Positions 24,801 through 35,600 of a stretch of DNA of 64,000 nt are shown in pieces (position 1 is the stretch's first letter; each line of letters starts with the position of its first letter). The stretch is from Branchiostoma lanceolatum (taxonomy: Eukaryota > Chordata > Leptocardii > Amphioxiformes > Branchiostomatidae): the NCBI RefSeq assembly GCF_035083965.1, contig NC_089727.1:14212769-14276768 (forward strand), given 5' to 3'. A program made the position numbers and the translations under genes. A model generated the notes under the pieces. The model worked only from the letters and a program-made list of their open reading frames with translations, made no database searches and had not been told where the DNA came from.

Positions 24801-26210
24801 TACATGGCGGTAAGGCTCAGACCGTGTTGCATTGCGTTTTACTGTTGTGTATTGTTGTGTTGTGTATTGTTGTGTTGTGTATTGTTGTGTTGTATTGTAT
24901 TGTATTGTATTGTATTGTATTGTGTTTAGGCGGTGTTCTTAGTTGATTTGCTTTGTCTGATTTAGTTTTTCAATGCAAGCTGGTACCAAAGTGAAAGGGT
25001 TCGAAAGGATCTGACAGTAAACTTGTGATTAACAGTGTTCTCCTTAGGTTGACTAAGCTTGGAACCGGGTAGTTTTACCCAATATGTACAAGAAACATCG
25101 ATCTTCAGTTTTATTAAGGGTTCTTTGTTGCAAAACAACATCTTTTTTCCACATAAAAAAAAACAGTTCTAGACAATAAACTATGTTTCTCTCCTCTCCT
25201 TCTAACGAATATTCCAACTACTTTCCCACAGGAAGCACACAAATACCAGACAGCCTTAGATGGGAACAGAATGGTGACCTTTCTAATTTACGTGAGTCAG
25301 GATATCTAATTCTACAACATTACTGTGACCATTAGGGTACCGTCGGCTGAGGCTGAAGGAAAATTCCACGGAGAAAGTCTAAAAACGTCAAGGAAAGTTT
25401 GTAAAACCTGTTGTTGTGAGTTGTGTGGTGGCAAACAAAATGTACATGTTTCCGTATTGCGTTGGTCAAAAGTGTTGTTCTTTAGCTTCGTTGTTTGTTT
25501 GTTTTTCGTTCCAGCTGAACGAAGTTGAAGCAGGCGGTGCTGTTGTCTTCCCTGATCTCGATCTTATCACTCCCGCTGTGCAGGTACATGACTTGTCTTT
25601 GTCTTCTTGCTGTAGCTTACATTTTAGCATAAACATTTACATGTGTGTATTATTGGTTCACACGTGCGTAACTTATGATGTAACCGAGGTAACGTAGTAT
25701 TTGTCTTCGACTTAAACTGTCTGATGCACAATCAATTGATTCTTATCATGAGCATGCCTTACCTGCCCTTTGCTTTCTTTCCAAGTATGGCAACCATTTC
25801 CGAGGAAGGTATGGTGAAAAAAGTCATGGAAATGTTTGATTTTATTCCCAGAATGCCGCCCTGATGATTGAAAATCTGAACAAATCCGGAGACAACTTGC
25901 CGCGGTCACAACACGCGGGGTGCCCGGTTCTCATCGGCTCCAAGTGGAGTAAGTGTTCCGAAACTTTATCTTCAGCTAGTTAACGTTATCTATTTAGTCA
26001 GTGAGTTTTGATAAGTTCTACCAAAAGCTATGGTAAAGATCATTCTAGATCTGTAAAAGGTTACTTTATTGGATTGTTATTAAAGCTTATGTTATGTCAG
26101 TGTGCATCAGTCTTTATCAAATTTGTTCTTTTTTCACAGCGGCTATCAAGTATATACGTGAGTTTGGAAACGAGTTCAAGCGGCCTTGTGGTCTCACACC
26201 AGACGAGTGA
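13989..26210 (+). CDS. P4HA: Prolyl 4-hydroxylase alpha subunit, copy 2 (complete, 13 exons, 526 aa)
   Basis: Same role as copy 1. Exons: 13989-14167, 15447-15598, 17029-17381, 20354-20405, 22206-22351, 23749-23922, 24115-24182, 24380-24485, 24756-24809, 25232-25291, 25515-25583, 25852-25948, 26140-26210. Phases match copy 1 throughout. Intron 7 has a GC donor (GAAAG/GCAAGT); intron 5 has a weak GTTCAA donor. The signal peptide is [18 protein letters not shown]. Iron ligands H423, D425 (HHKDYM) and H492 and the 2-oxoglutarate Lys K502 are kept. It is the most diverged of the three copies: exon 3 is 353 nt against 395 and 383, the exon 7 segment is unlike the others, and the YGLGG loop reads FGLGG. 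A different substrate preference is possible but is an inference. Introns 2 and 4 hold opposite-orientation satellite arrays, and intron 2 starts with a long (GT)n tract. A late AATAAA near 26838 is a weak poly(A) candidate. Confidence 0.93.
15619..15811 (+). repeat. Long (GT)n microsatellite 20 nt after the exon 2 donor
   Basis: About 190 bp of GT dinucleotides with CGCG and GTGTAC interruptions, in intron 2 of P4HA copy 2. The reading frames made of Cys-Val or His-Thr repeats across it are artefacts of the repeat. Confidence 0.97.
15945..16045 (-). mobile_element. Terminal hairpin plus (TTC)n end of a non-autonomous element, intron 2
   Basis: A CCCCTTCC/agt/GGAAGGGGG hairpin followed by ATATATTGTTTTTG and (TTC)n is the reverse complement of the 3' layout seen at 10370-10442 and 21955-22044 (GAA run, AAAACAATAT, hairpin). 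Only this end is defined. Confidence 0.5.
16125..16990 (+). repeat. Satellite array, ~127-bp monomer, about 7 copies, intron 2 of P4HA copy 2
   Basis: GTAGGTACC recurs near 16138, 16266, 16395, 16521, 16648, 16775 and 16900. Each monomer has an imperfect palindrome (ATTATGCTAATGAGG, then ACCTCATTTGCATAAT) and the block TTCCCTTACCGTAAAAGC. The last monomer runs into the pyrimidine tract of exon 3, which starts at 17029. Confidence 0.93.
17500..18115 (+). repeat. Interspersed repeat, about four diverged ~160-bp units, intron 3
   Basis: Units share GATCTTGCTGATTTTTGGT, GAACGAAGGTCAAGGTC and AACCTGGCGTTTT blocks. Relatives occur at 15830-15910, 43500-43740, 44330-44520 and 55320-55520, and inverted at 27400-27870. 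It is non-coding and probably transposon-derived. Confidence 0.6.
18500..19450. other. GC-richer insert of unknown origin, intron 3 of P4HA copy 2
   Basis: Composition is visibly richer in G and C than its surroundings. A perfect inverted repeat AAGGAGGTT/AACCTCCTT sits at 18878-18905, and AAGGAGGTT recurs near 19045. Open frames on both strands here (for example minus 19007-19441) are not recognisable proteins. It may be a transposon. Confidence 0.35.
20817..22044 (+). mobile_element. Non-autonomous element with ATGTTTCGCC termini, intron 4 of P4HA copy 2
   Basis: It begins near ATGTTTCGCCCATACTCC and ends with hairpin GTTTCG/ttgg/CGAAAC after (GAA)n and AAAACAATATG. Internal text matches 9140-10442. 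The inverted satellite array 20895-21510 lies inside it, apparently as part of the element or nested in it. Confidence 0.5.
20895..21510 (-). repeat. Satellite array, inverted relative to 16125-16990, about 5 copies, intron 4
   Basis: This is the reverse complement of the intron 2 monomer: GGTACCTAC, GCTTTTACGGTAAGGGA and ATGCAAATGAGGTCCTCATT recur at ~125-bp spacing (near 20970, 21075, 21200, 21325, 21450). Confidence 0.92.
22463..23559. mobile_element. Foldback element with ~90-bp inverted arms, intron 5 of P4HA copy 2
   Basis: The left arm (AATTCAAACTCTACAGCTGG through GAGTGACATCCATCACTC to GTGACGCTGAAG-type text) is repeated inverted at 23423-23520 with few mismatches. CATATCGACATTT occurs directly before 22463 and again from about 23559, a likely 13-bp target duplication. 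It has no coding capacity. Confidence 0.75.
24728..24748 (+). repeat. (GTT)n run just upstream of exon 9 acceptor
   Basis: About seven GTT units end 7 nt before the TACAG acceptor used at 24756, so they replace a normal pyrimidine tract. Confidence 0.9.
24837..24927 (+). repeat. TTGTGTTGTGTATTG / TTGTA microsatellite, intron 9
   Basis: Simple repeat of TTGTG- and TTGTA-type units beginning 28 nt after the exon 9 donor of P4HA copy 2. Confidence 0.9.
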
Positions 26211-28005
26211 TGGTCTCGCCACGATGTTATGATTACTATATTTACATTCTATTACGTCGTCTACATGTGCCTTTTTTGCACGATTTGTCTAATAGACTAC
26301 ATGGACAATTGTCTTACGTCTAGTAATGTTTTATTTTAAATGCAGTTATGAATTTTGAATTCGTATTTTCTGGCGTTCTTCCGTCGATGGCGTCAACGTA
26401 CAAATGACGAAATATCAGAGTGTAATGACTGACGAGTACATTTTCTTTGACTTGAAGCAGCTATTCTAATTTACCTGAAAACTTAATTTTTTGGTTATTT
26501 GTTTACTTTTCGTAAAATGATTACCTGTAAATGGTAATGTCGTTGCTAGAAACTTTGCCCAGAGAGGTCTCTTAACGTTACTTGGACCGTACAGGCAGTG
26601 CACATTCAGACACGGTGACCCGGTAGGTTTAGTGTGACAGGTGCAACAACCGAATGCACCCCCTCCGGCAAAACAAAGTAAAAACAATGGCCAACAGATG
26701 TAACAGGGGTCGCAACGTTATATTATACTATATACCTAGCTCAATTGCAGTCGAGTTATATCAAAAAATAGATGATGAATTCGGAGGCTTCTCTAGCTGA
26801 CATTTAGACGACGATTGATTATGATTATGATGTCCGCCAATAAATCTATTACCAAGAATTTTCTGAATTGTATTTATTGATATACTTTTTAACAGTAGTG
26901 CCTTTTGCCCTGCCACCAAGTTATGCTCTGACTGAATTGAAACAAGACCTAGAAACACTGAAAAATATCAATCCAATCCAATCCATAATAATTCTGACCT
27001 GCAAAAACATAGCAAAAAGCGTAAATGCGGAATGCATTAAGAATACAGTTACTAGTGTACGGTACCTTACCTTAATTTCCACTGACTTTTATCTTGACTT
27101 TTCCTTCCAGTGTACCGTCATGCACACACAAAACGGTACTAAGTTGCGGTATGAAATAACCTGTAGCAATTTGCTTGTAACAACTTTTACAGATCATTTC
27201 AATCATTTTGATATACAAAATCATCACGATTATGTTTGGGTTTAATAGAACCTCGAAGATAGCGATCTATCCTGAAATCGGATTCATTTTGTAGTCAACA
27301 CCGTCAGACTCGCCACAAGACGAACCTACGAATACATTAATATTGTTCTGCATTGTCGAGCATATAAACAGGATGTGCTACACACAGCAAATTTTGAAGC
27401 CCCGTTGCAGTACCTTACCCACTAGAAGGCCCATTATCGAACTTGACCTTCCTTTTTGTAAACCCTACCCATCCACTAAATATCATATAGAGTCATCAAC
27501 AGCTTCTCGAGTTATCTTGGCGACATACAAACACAGAAACATACACAGCTCGCTGCACAACGATAGGAAAGCGCCAGGTGAACCATTTTCGAACTTGACC
27601 TCCGTTCCCACAACCGCTACACACCTACAAAAAATCATGAAGATCCATCTACGTTTCCGTCACTCAATTTGTTTGCCTAAATACAAACACACAAACATGC
27701 AAATTCCGCTGCAGTAATGTTGAAAAACACCAGGTAAATGGTTTTTGAACTTGACCTTCCTTTGCACAACCACTACACACCTACCAAAAATCATGAAGAT
27801 TCATCAAAGTTTCTAGAGTTATGCTCTTGACATACATGCAGACCCACCCTACAGCTGGAGTAACCGAAAACATAATCTTCTCGGCGAAGATAATTACAAC
27901 AAGCGAATATAATTTCTAGTATGGGACCTCTAGTATACATTGTAGTATACCATTTCACTACTAGTATTAGATGAAATACTTTTGTTTTCATTTGCCTGTG
28001 CGTAA
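26211..28005. other. Spacer after P4HA copy 2, with repeat DNA at 27400-27870
   Basis: No gene was found. 27400-27870 holds two to three inverted copies of the ~160-bp family described at 17500-18115 (CACTACACACCTACCAAAAATCATGAAG repeated in part). Frames at 26868-27245 and 27343-27717 look like repeat or random DNA. Confidence 0.5.
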
Positions 28006-28861
28006 GTTGAAGTGACCTCATCTCACGCGATTAACCGTGGTGGTACAACATATGAGTCCCGTGTAAGTGACAAACATTCATATCCCCACTCTTCCAGTGG
28101 ACGGGTTCCGGATGGGGAAGACCCTGTCGTGGCAAATGTGTCCCGCATGGTGGCGCACATTACAGGTCAAACATCACATTCCCCACAGGAGACAATTTTC
28201 AGGTGAGGGTGGAGTTTTCATCAAGGAGAGGGTATGAAATGTTTGTCCATGTTGGAACTTATACATGTGAACCTATAACATCCCATTAAGAAGGGTTTTC
28301 GAAACAAAAATAGCGAAATATGAGAAACCTTTATAGGAGAAAATGTTACAAAAATGAAAAGTAACCACAAACAAAGCATACAAGTATCGAGAGTTGTCTT
28401 ACATAGCTATAGATTCGTGAAATACATGGAATATCTAAGGAATTGTAAATACAATGAGAGATTTTCTGAATATTTCTATTTCTTTCTCTTTTGGTTTTCC
28501 CAGGTCCTCAATTATGGATTAGGTGGACAGTACGAGCCTCACTATAACCGTCTTAATGTGAATAATAACATAATTTTCGTCAAATTTGGTATCGATGTGT
28601 ATGAATAAACAGAATGATTTCGTTTCGTGGACTCGGTAATTCAAAATCTGAGGGGATTGATCCTTTGTATTACAGGTAAAGCCCGGACATTGACTTGAAG
28701 AAAGTTGTGAATGACACGTCCGTTCAAACACAAAACGTCACAGGTCAATTTTGTTTCTTGACCTAGTTCAAAATTTGACTTAAATCTTGTTTGTATGTTT
28801 TAAGGAAGAAGTTTCTCGAACACTGCAGAGTGCGAACCGGATTCTGACATATTTATTCTAC
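28006..28861 (+). pseudogene. P4HA: Decayed P4HA fragment (exons 7-10 equivalents only)
   Basis: Four pieces match P4HA exons in order. 28006-28075 aligns with exon 7 (ends YESRVSDK against NVRVSET) but has no donor; the frame runs on into the next piece. 28098-28202 matches exon 8 but is one base short, breaking the frame at its donor. 28504-28557 matches exon 9 (VLNYGLGGQYEPHYNRLN); the iron-binding His-x-Asp is His-Tyr-Asn. 28805-28861 matches exon 10. Exons 1-6 and 11-13 are absent, including the second iron His and the 2-oxoglutarate Lys. With three defects and truncation at both sides, this is a pseudogene or relic of a third tandem copy. Confidence 0.82.
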
Positions 28862-29625
28862 GTATGTGAATAATGCAAACAGTCGTTATCGTTCAGTTTT
28901 ATTTCTTCTTGTTGGAAACTTATTAAGACTTTTATGGAACATGCCCTTCAAGCATACACCTTGAACCAAGCTGACGTGAATACAATATGAATAAATTATC
29001 ATAACTTATGCTGGTTGGCCAATGAGTAGACGAAAATGAGCTGTTCTTTTTAGACAAGAAATATACATGATGTTAGTTAAGGTGAATAGAATATGAATAA
29101 TTGCCAACCTGACCTGAATATAATATAAACGAATTGTCACAAATTATGCTGATTGGCCAATGAATCTGTATTTGTAACACTCTCTAATACTCTCAACTGT
29201 TTCCATATCCATCTCCAACGTTACATCACACCGCCGAATTTCTCTCTTCATTTACCACTATCATCATAGATATCATAGATAGAATCCTAAGAAGACGGAA
29301 TCACTTTTTAAAAGCATAAGATATAATCCAGTAAGTAGAACTATTGCACGGACGTTCAATGCAAAAGGCAGAATGCAACGCTAACATTTGCATGTGACGT
29401 CACAGCCACTATGCTGATTGGTTGAACCTGGAGTCAGACTTTTAATGATGCAGGCGTTATGTTGTAACTACATAGATACAAATGGACCTGGTGTAACTTC
29501 CAGCTTTGACAACGTAGGAAGTCAAAATTGCTTGAATTCAAACACCATATACACAGTTCCCTGTCAGTTTCTATATGTACACTACCTCTCATAGTGCGCG
29601 ATGTTCTCAACTACGAACGCCCATA
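28862..29625. other. Spacer between P4HA relic and the TPR gene
   Basis: Contains two related stretches near 28975-29030 and 29095-29165 (AATTATCATAACTTATGCTGGTTGGCC and AATTGTCACAAATTATGCTGATTGGCC in part). No gene. It should include the 3' UTR of the minus-strand gene. Confidence 0.45.
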
Positions 29626-32600
29626 TCACTCATATGGCACTAGGCTATCAGGTGAAGTAGCAACGGGGGTGGTAGCCGTGTTCTCCACATAGATAGCCTT
29701 CATCATCCTCAGCGACTCTTCTTTGTAGCTGATGGATTTTAACTGATCTCCAAGTTGACCCCAAGATAGCCCCAGGTTGTCTAGTGCTGCAACGATGTCA
29801 GGATGCGCAATGTTCTCGCCGTGGATTCTTTTCATCATCTTCAGCGACTGCTCGAAGTAACTGACTGCTCTTCTCTGATCGCCAAGTTGGCTCCATGCTG
29901 TCCCTATGTTGTTGATCAACCTCGCTATGTCAGGATCTGCGATATCCTCTCCGTACATAGCTTGCCTCATTGTAAGTGACATTTCCATGTAGCTAATTGC
30001 TTTGCTCTGGTCGCCAAGTTTACCCAGGGCCGATCCCAGGTTGTTGAGTATCGCGGCGATGTCGGGACGCGAAGCATTAGGTCCATGGAGAGTTTGTAGC
30101 ATGGTCAGGGCCTGTTCGTAGTACTCTCTTGCTTTACCATAGTCCCCGAGTTTTGTACACATGGACCCCATTTGATCAAGAATCTCCGCAATGCCAGGAT
30201 GGGCCGTGATCTGTCCTTTGATACGTTTCGTCATTTCCAAGAACTGTTCAAAGCAGGTGACTGCCTTCTTTTGATCGCCAATTTTGTTCCACGACAACCC
30301 CAGATTGCATAGTAGTGTAGCAGTTTCTTTATGTGCCATGCTTTCCCCACACAGACGTTGCCCCATCTTCAATGCATCCTCATAGTAGTGCACCGCTTTT
30401 TCGTGATCCCCAAGTTTCGTCCAGAGCTGCCCCAAGTTGCCCAGCGCCGTAACAATACCAGGATGAGCCGTCTTCGTTTCTCCTTCAACACTTCTGATCA
30501 TCGCTAATAGCATTTCAGAGTAGTCAATTGCTTTTTTCTGATCGCCAAGTTTAATCATAGAGGATCCTAGATTGCCGAATAAGGAGGCAATTTCGGGATG
30601 TGGGACCTTTTCTCCATAGAGAGCTTCTTGCATCTTCAGTGCTTGCTCGTAATATCTGGTTGCCTTTGGGTAATCACCAAGATCAATGCAAGCTGTTCCT
30701 AGGTTGCTGAGTGCCTTTGCAATTTCGGGATGGACCATGTTTTCTCCACAAAGATCTCGAATCGTCTGCAGTGACATTTCGTAGCAAGCGACGGCTTTTC
30801 TCTGATCGCCATGTTTGCTCCAGGTTGCTCCCAAGCTGTTCAATGAGGTGGCTATTTCAGGGTGTGCTACCTTTTCTCCGTAGATAGCTCTTCGCATATG
30901 CAGTGACTGCTCGTGGTACTTTATTGCCTTCCAGTGATCCCCGATTTCACTCCATTGAACTCCCAGGTTGTGTAGTGCTGCTGCAATGTCCGGATGCTGA
31001 ACGCCATCGCCGTGTAGAGCTTTCAAGACTTCCAAAGCACGTTCATAGCATTCGATGGCTTTATTCCGTTCGCCATGTTTCCCCCAGCATGATCCTAGGT
31101 TACTTAATGACGTGACAATGTCCTGATGTGCCCCGCCTCTTCCATGAAGATCCTGTCGTACTTTCAGCGCCTCTTCATGATAGGCGATTGCTTTTCTTTG
31201 ATCCCCGAGTTTGCTCCATGATGAACCCAGGCTCGAAAGTACCACCGCAATCCGAGGCTGAGTCGCGTTGTCCTTGTGTATGATTCTCAGCATTTCCAGT
31301 AGATGCTCGTAATAGCCGATAACTTTGGTCTGATCGCCGATTTTACTCCAGTATAGACCAAGGCTGCCGACTGACGCGGCAATGTTAGGATGTGCCTCGC
31401 TGTCTCCATACATGGCCTTCTTCATCTTCAGAGACTGTTCTTCGCAGCTTATTGCATTTCTGTAATCGCCGACTTTGCTCCAAGCAGATGCCAGGCCGTT
31501 GAGTGTGGCGGCAATTTGAGGATGGGCGGCGTTGTCCCCGAAGGCAATCTCTATTATCTTTAACGACTCCTCGTAGTAGCTAATCGCTTGTCTGTGGTTG
31601 CCAAGTTTACCCCATAGTGATGCCAGTCTGCTCAGGGAGCCGGCAATCTCCGGACGTTCAGGACTGTCCGTGAATAAGACCTTTTTCATATTAAGGGATC
31701 GCTCAACATAGCTGATAGCTTTTGTTTGTTCACCCAGTTCACTCCAACATAATCCCACGTGGCCGAGCAGCCTGGCAATATCCACGTTCCTTGTTTGGGG
31801 TCCGTGAATTTCTTGTAATACAAGTATTGAATGTTCATAGTAAGTCAGTGCTTTTCTGTAAAATCCAGCTTTGAAACAGGACGATCCAAGGTGTGTTAGT
31901 GACATGGCAATTCTCTGATCGGATAATCCGTGTTGTTTGATATGGCTACTATTGATATGGCCTCTATTGTCCGCAACAAACTTGTCCCAGGCCAATCCAA
32001 AATTAACCAAAGGCGCAGAAACGTTGACATGTGCTGTATGTTCCCCATAAACAGCTTTCATCATTGCAGCGGACTGTGCGAAGAACTCGATTGCTTTTTT
32101 GAGATTGCCTAGTCCCTTAAGGCACATTGCAAGGTTGTTCAATGCTCCAGCAATGGCAGGATGCTGTTCATTGTTCCGTCCGTAGATGGATCTCGTCATT
32201 ACTAGGCACTGTTCAAAGTTACTCACTGCTTTCTTCTTGTAACCGGCCTGCCACCATGATGCCCCTAGATCGTTGAGCAATGCTGCAGTCTCAGGATGCG
32301 CCTTGTCCTTATGAATAGCTTTTCTCATCCTTAAAGCCATATCTTGGTAGTGAGTTGCTTTCGAGCGGTTGCCAAGTTTACCCCATACAGATCCCAGGTT
32401 GTTGATAGATGAAGCAATATCGGGATGTGTAGCTTTTGCACCATAGAGGGTTTTCCGCATTCTCAGTGACTGCTCGAAATATGACGCCGCTTTCACGTAT
32501 TCTCCACCGACATGATATGATGCACTATCAGTTTCAAGCTGTAGATTGTAGTATTCTCCACCAATGCGTGGTGGGGATGTTGTTCCTGATCCATAGACAC

Positions 32601-35600
32601 TCCTTATTATTTCCGGTAACTGTTGGTAGTTCTGCATCGCCCTTTCCTTATCGCCTAGTTTACACCATGATACCCCCAGATTATTCAGTAAAGCTGCGAT
32701 GTCAGGATGGGCGACGTTTTCTCCATACAGAACCGTCATCATTGTCAGTGACATCGTGTTGTGTTTGATCGCCTCCGAATAGTTGCCGTGCAGGCTCCAC
32801 AGAGATCCCAGTTTCCTGTGTAAAGCGGCGAGAGTCAGGTGTGACGTGTCGCCAAGCAACGTTCGGTGCATCTCCAATGATTGCTCGACGTAGCGGATTG
32901 CTTTGCCATGATCATCGATTTTGCTCCAGCATGACCCTAGGCTGATGAGACCACGGGCAATCTCAGCATGCGCTTTATCCTGATGGACAACTCTAAGCAT
33001 TCTGTTTGACTGCTGAAAGTAACGAATGCCTTGAACTTGGTCACCCAGTCTACAGCAGCATGAGCCGATATTGTGAAGGAGAGCGGCGGTGTCGGGGTGT
33101 GCCGTGTTGTCGCCATGAATGACCTTTTTCATCCTAAGCGACTCTTTCATGTACATCATGGCTTTCGTGTAATCGCCACGTTTGCACCAGACTTCTCCAA
33201 GGTTGCAGAGGCAGGCTGCAATACTAGTATGTATCATGTTGGTCTTGTTAACAGATTTCAGCATCACCAGCGACTGCTCAAAGAAACTGGTGGCTTTTTT
33301 CTCATCGCCGAGTTTCCACCAAGACATCGCTATGTTGTTCAATAGTGCTGCAGTCTCTATGTGCTCTGTGTGCTGTCCGCGAATATTCACTGCCTGCTCA
33401 TAGTATTCGATAGCCCTTTCATCGTCACATCGTTCACTCCACAACAAACCGAGGCTGTTCAGTATGTTGGCAACATGGCGTTGGGCGATGTCACGGTTCC
33501 CGACGTTTGCATTGCTGATACATTTCCACATGGCGAGTGACTTGTCATAGAGGCTGATGGCTTCCTTCAAGTCTCCACTTTTTCTCCGTGTAGCGCCCAG
33601 CTCAGCGATCAGTAACCCCTGCTGCTGAATGTCGGTGCTCATTACTCTCATTGCCGCCTCTGACTCATTTGCAGAAGTCCCTAAAAGGTACAGGTCTCGG
33701 GCTATTTCAGCCCTACACAAGGAAAAAGAATCGAATATTGTTGCCTTCAATACAGGTTCTGTTTGAACAGTCCCTGCGTCTTCTAAGATGCCTAAAACAC
33801 ATCTTTTTAGCGGAATGGCAGTGAAGTAATACCTGAAAAGCATTTTGGCGTGAGGAATATGGAATGCTGACCGAAGCACGGTACCGTGTGTCTCTTGTGC
33901 CTGTGTCTGATCTTTCAATGCTTGCAGCTTACTGAGAAGTTCGTGTCGTCCTCCGTTTGCCGCGTGTGTTCTCATTTGTATCTCCGCCGAGATGCTGGTC
34001 ATTACTGTCAGATGGTTCGCGTCAGCTTTACTAATATGATGGCCTTTCTCCAGTTGCTCTATCACTGCCCACGTACTTGCTGAGGATATGCCACAAACTA
34101 GGCCCAGAGCTTCTATGACCGTGCTGGGAAAGCGATACATGTCTTTCTTGAGGTTGAGAAGACGTGTTATGTACATATTAGTGTCGATTTGGTGAATCGC
34201 ATCCGGCGACGTAAGCCTCCCGAGCAACCTAGCTTGACGTAAACGTTGCTTTGGCATATTGTTTACTTTGTCAACGTACTCATCCACCAAATCCTGTCCT
34301 CCTGTCAAGTATGTAACTCTTCTCAGGATATCGGAAAGGTGATGTCCTTCCCGAAGTAAAACATCACGATCTTGTAGTTGGGCCAAATTTGCAGGTGTCA
34401 GGACGAGATAACCAAGTGGCCTGGTGTCTGTGCTGTTGGTGATTGTGACAACGGGGTTCTTGGTCAGATATCCATCGAAGGAAAACCCAGCAGGTGTTAC
34501 AAAGTCAAGAAACCAGTCCTTACTTGGATCTTCATTTCGGTAGTCGTTGAGACATGTGACAGCCAGCGATGTGATAGTGGTTTCACCCAAATTGATAACC
34601 TTAAGGTGCAGATACCATGTCAATTTACGAAAGTACCACTGTGTATCGTAGTTGTCCTTTCCGTCCTCAATCAGAATGGCGAAGTCCAGTTCAGAATACA
34701 GTGTGGCAAGTTCTGCCGCTTGTGACCCCAAGGCAATGAGGGCGTACTTACAAGGAGGAGGACCGAGTTGTGTGGTACACTCCTCGACGAGCACTTGAAG
34801 AAGTCTTCGTCTGTCTCTGGCGACGGTTTTGAACAGATTCTTGACCGCATTAGCTCGCTGTACTTCGACTTCTCTGGAAACTGGGTCATTCTCGTGATAC
34901 TGATACGGATTGTGTTCCTTGTGAATGATTTCCAACTGGGACATTATATGGCGACGCATGTCTTCTAACTCTTTTTTATGATCTATGACGACATGATGCC
35001 AGGTTTGACCAGGAGGCATGCCTGCAGTGTGTGTGAGAAACAGCGGCTCTACTTCATTTCGAGCTGTCACCAAGTTTTGTTTAGATTCTTCGTCTTCCGT
35101 TCTAGCCAAGGCTGCACTGTACAAAGCCGCTGATTGGTTGAATACTCCTCCGTCCTTCGTCCGTTTGCCTCGTTCTTTGTACACGTCACCGAGTCTGTGT
35201 AGACAGTGTGCCTCCGCGTGAAGCACGGGCTTACTCGGCTCTGAGGGGACAACGTGGGAAAGGAACAACGTTTGGACCAGCTCAACGACACTGTGGTCTA
35301 CAGCAGTACACATCACAACAGAGGAACTACACATACTTTTTCACATAAAAACCGCAACAGAGATATAAGATGTTTTCCAGCAAGTCGTAACTAAATCTAG
35401 TAATCTCTTATCAACAGTATTATTCCCTACAGGTATGACGTGTATCACGGGCCTGTGGTCTACAGCAGTACACATCACAACAGAGGAACTACACATAATT
35501 TTTCACATAAAAACCAACAAAGATATAAGATGTTTTCCAGCAAGTCGTAACTAAATCTAGTAATCTCTTATCAACAGTATTATTCTCTACAAGTATGACG

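Noticed and set aside
28012..28206. Single novel 64-aa gene
   Set aside because: Its sequence aligns with P4HA exons 7 and 8, so it is the relic described above.
29700..35230. Plus-strand frames of 60-115 aa opposite the TPR exon
   Set aside because: They are antisense shadows of a repetitive coding exon and look like no protein family.
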